Shown here one piece after another: positions 62,560-64,000 of a stretch of DNA of 64,000 nucleotides. Made by a program: the position numbers and the translations under genes. Under the pieces are notes generated by a model, which worked only from the letters and a program-made list of their open reading frames with translations, had not been told where the DNA came from and did not search any database. This DNA comes from Pseudoscleropodium purum (Eukaryota > Streptophyta > Bryopsida > Hypnales > Brachytheciaceae), in the NCBI GenBank assembly GCA_963969395.1, contig OZ017795.1, forward strand, positions 18,953,063-19,017,062. The letters run 5' to 3'. Each line of letters opens with the position of its first letter. Position 1 is the stretch's first letter.

Positions 62560-64000
62560 CCAACTTCTAGGGTGCACTAATTCCAACTAAGGCTAAAATA
62601 AATGTTCAACTAAAGTTTTTCTATGATTTTTCTCCTTTTTAAAGTTAGGATTAATCAAGTCATAATACATGTCTCAAATTAGTGAGTAGAAAGTAATTCT
62701 TGAATGATCAACATTGGAAGACTCTACATGTCTGTTATAAGTTTGGACCAACTTCTGACTTCTAGAGTTCATAGTAATTTCAATTCAAAGCATAAAATTA
62801 CCAAAAAATTGCAATTCTCCTAATTTCTATCTTCTTGCATGGTAGAAAATTTATATGCCTTACATTGCTCGAGAACATGCACAAATCGCTTAAGTGGTTA
62901 ACAATGGGTGCTTCTACTATAAGCATTTAAGTTTCACATTAGGGGGAGATTTGAAGGCAACAACAGCTCGTTTCAAGCCTGTTCCCTTCATTGTTCCCCG
63001 CAGTGAAGGAACGACCAGTTGTCAATTTTTTTTTAATAATAATAATAATAAAAATGCAAAAAAGGTTGATTTTTTTAGAAATGACGCGGCACTCTTTCAA
63101 CCACGTCAAACTACGTTACTAGCAATGTTTTCAACGTTTTTAGGGCTGGAGAACCCACAATCTTGTTGAGGCCTCAAAAAATCTCTAATGGAATTTTATA
63201 AAGATTTTGAAATTACCTTGATTTTCTTTATTTAAAACACATGAAACTTTTTTTTTCTTTATTTAAAACAAAAATGAAACTTTATCTTCACGATTTGCAA
63301 TGAAATCTCCGTGAAATCTGAAAAACAGTGGCAGCGAATTCATTGACGTAAGGGAACCGACCTATGCCCGACCAAGGACCCATTTCCGGCCTATAGACTA
63401 CACTCTTTCCGATCAACAGGACATTAATGAGGGCACAATTTCCAATGCAGTTGTGGCGCATTACAATTGGTTGCAGGCTTTGTTTATTTGATAATTATCC
63501 TATGGTTGGAAATAGGAAGCCCTACATAACAGAAATGTGTGAAACAGAATCTTCATGAAAATAATTCGCAGAAATTCCATTTTTCATGAAAAATTTTGAA
63601 AAAAATATGGAACATTGCTCATTTCTATTTCTTCACCCAAGCAAATTTTCTCCGTGACCATATACATACTGCACATATGCTGAATTGCCAGTAGGGGTCT
63701 GTGCTGACTGTAGACCTGGATTCAGTTGGAGCAATGGAGGCACTTCTGCTGCAGGTGAAAAACTGGCCAAAAGTTATTCTTGCAGAATGACGGCTCTGAC
63801 TTGGTGTCATCGGGGTGGGGGGTGGGGGTCATAAAGTACTGAAATATATTGAAATTTTTTAAATTTTTTTAAATTTTTTAAATTTTTGACAATGGATCAG
63901 AATACAAATTGTTATGAATTTTTGAAGATATGGTACCCTACTGATCCAAAAGAGTCTCTAGATGACCCCCAAACCAACTGAAAGTGCATTCACAATCATT
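62560..64000. other. Intergenic DNA to the window end
   Basis: No gene recognised. The plus frame 62894-63169 has no motif. About 63355-63832 may be a diverged GGAGCCGAC-family MITE (GGAACCGACC near the left, G-rich GGGGTGGGGGGTGGGGG at 63808-63826). Short simple repeats occur: AAT units at 63036-63050 and TTTTTAAA units at 63853-63886. Confidence 0.35.

Overview
The window looks like nuclear DNA of a land plant. It carries four recognisable, mostly multi-exon plant genes separated by very AT-rich DNA packed with short transposon-like repeats. Introns are short (about 60 to 700 bp). Three gene families (NPR-type BTB/ankyrin regulator, RHD3-type GTPase, organellar ICP55-type aminopeptidase) are typical plant forms. 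The compact introns and a pogo-type transposase suggest a seed-free plant such as a bryophyte, but species and even division cannot be fixed by eye.

Layout. 1-20.1 kb: AT-rich intergenic DNA with several MITE-like families, a broken inositol polyphosphate 5-phosphatase fragment (6376-7208, minus), a decayed pogo/CENP-B-like transposase (about 9.6-12.0 kb, minus) and a probable decayed ALMT malate-channel fragment (17.6-18.7 kb, minus). 20.2-23.2 kb: RHD3/Sey1-like ER-shaping GTPase (plus, two exons). 24.5-31.4 kb: APC4, a subunit of the anaphase-promoting complex (minus, about 19 exons). 34.9-39.1 kb: ICP55/Xaa-Pro aminopeptidase 3-like enzyme (minus, 14 exons). 39.1-55.9 kb: long gene-poor stretch with a complete 701-bp MITE, a 1.06-kb near-palindrome, two adjacent tandem arrays (about 240-bp and exactly 188-bp units) ending in a GC-rich island, and a 73-bp tandem array. 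56.0-59.2 kb: NPR-type salicylate-signalling regulator (minus, six exons, one apparent GC-AG intron). 59.2-64 kb: repeats.

The four intact genes are unrelated housekeeping or signalling genes (ER network shape, cell-cycle ubiquitin ligase, mitochondrial protein maturation, immune transcription control). They do not form a cluster or pathway. Exon borders were placed by reading frames and splice signals by eye. Frames close exactly in RHD3, the aminopeptidase and NPR. In APC4 one internal border (exon 15/16) remains unsettled. I saw no tRNA, rRNA, CRISPR or convincing new biochemical system. The most unusual structure is the paired tandem-array locus at 46.0-48.6 kb.
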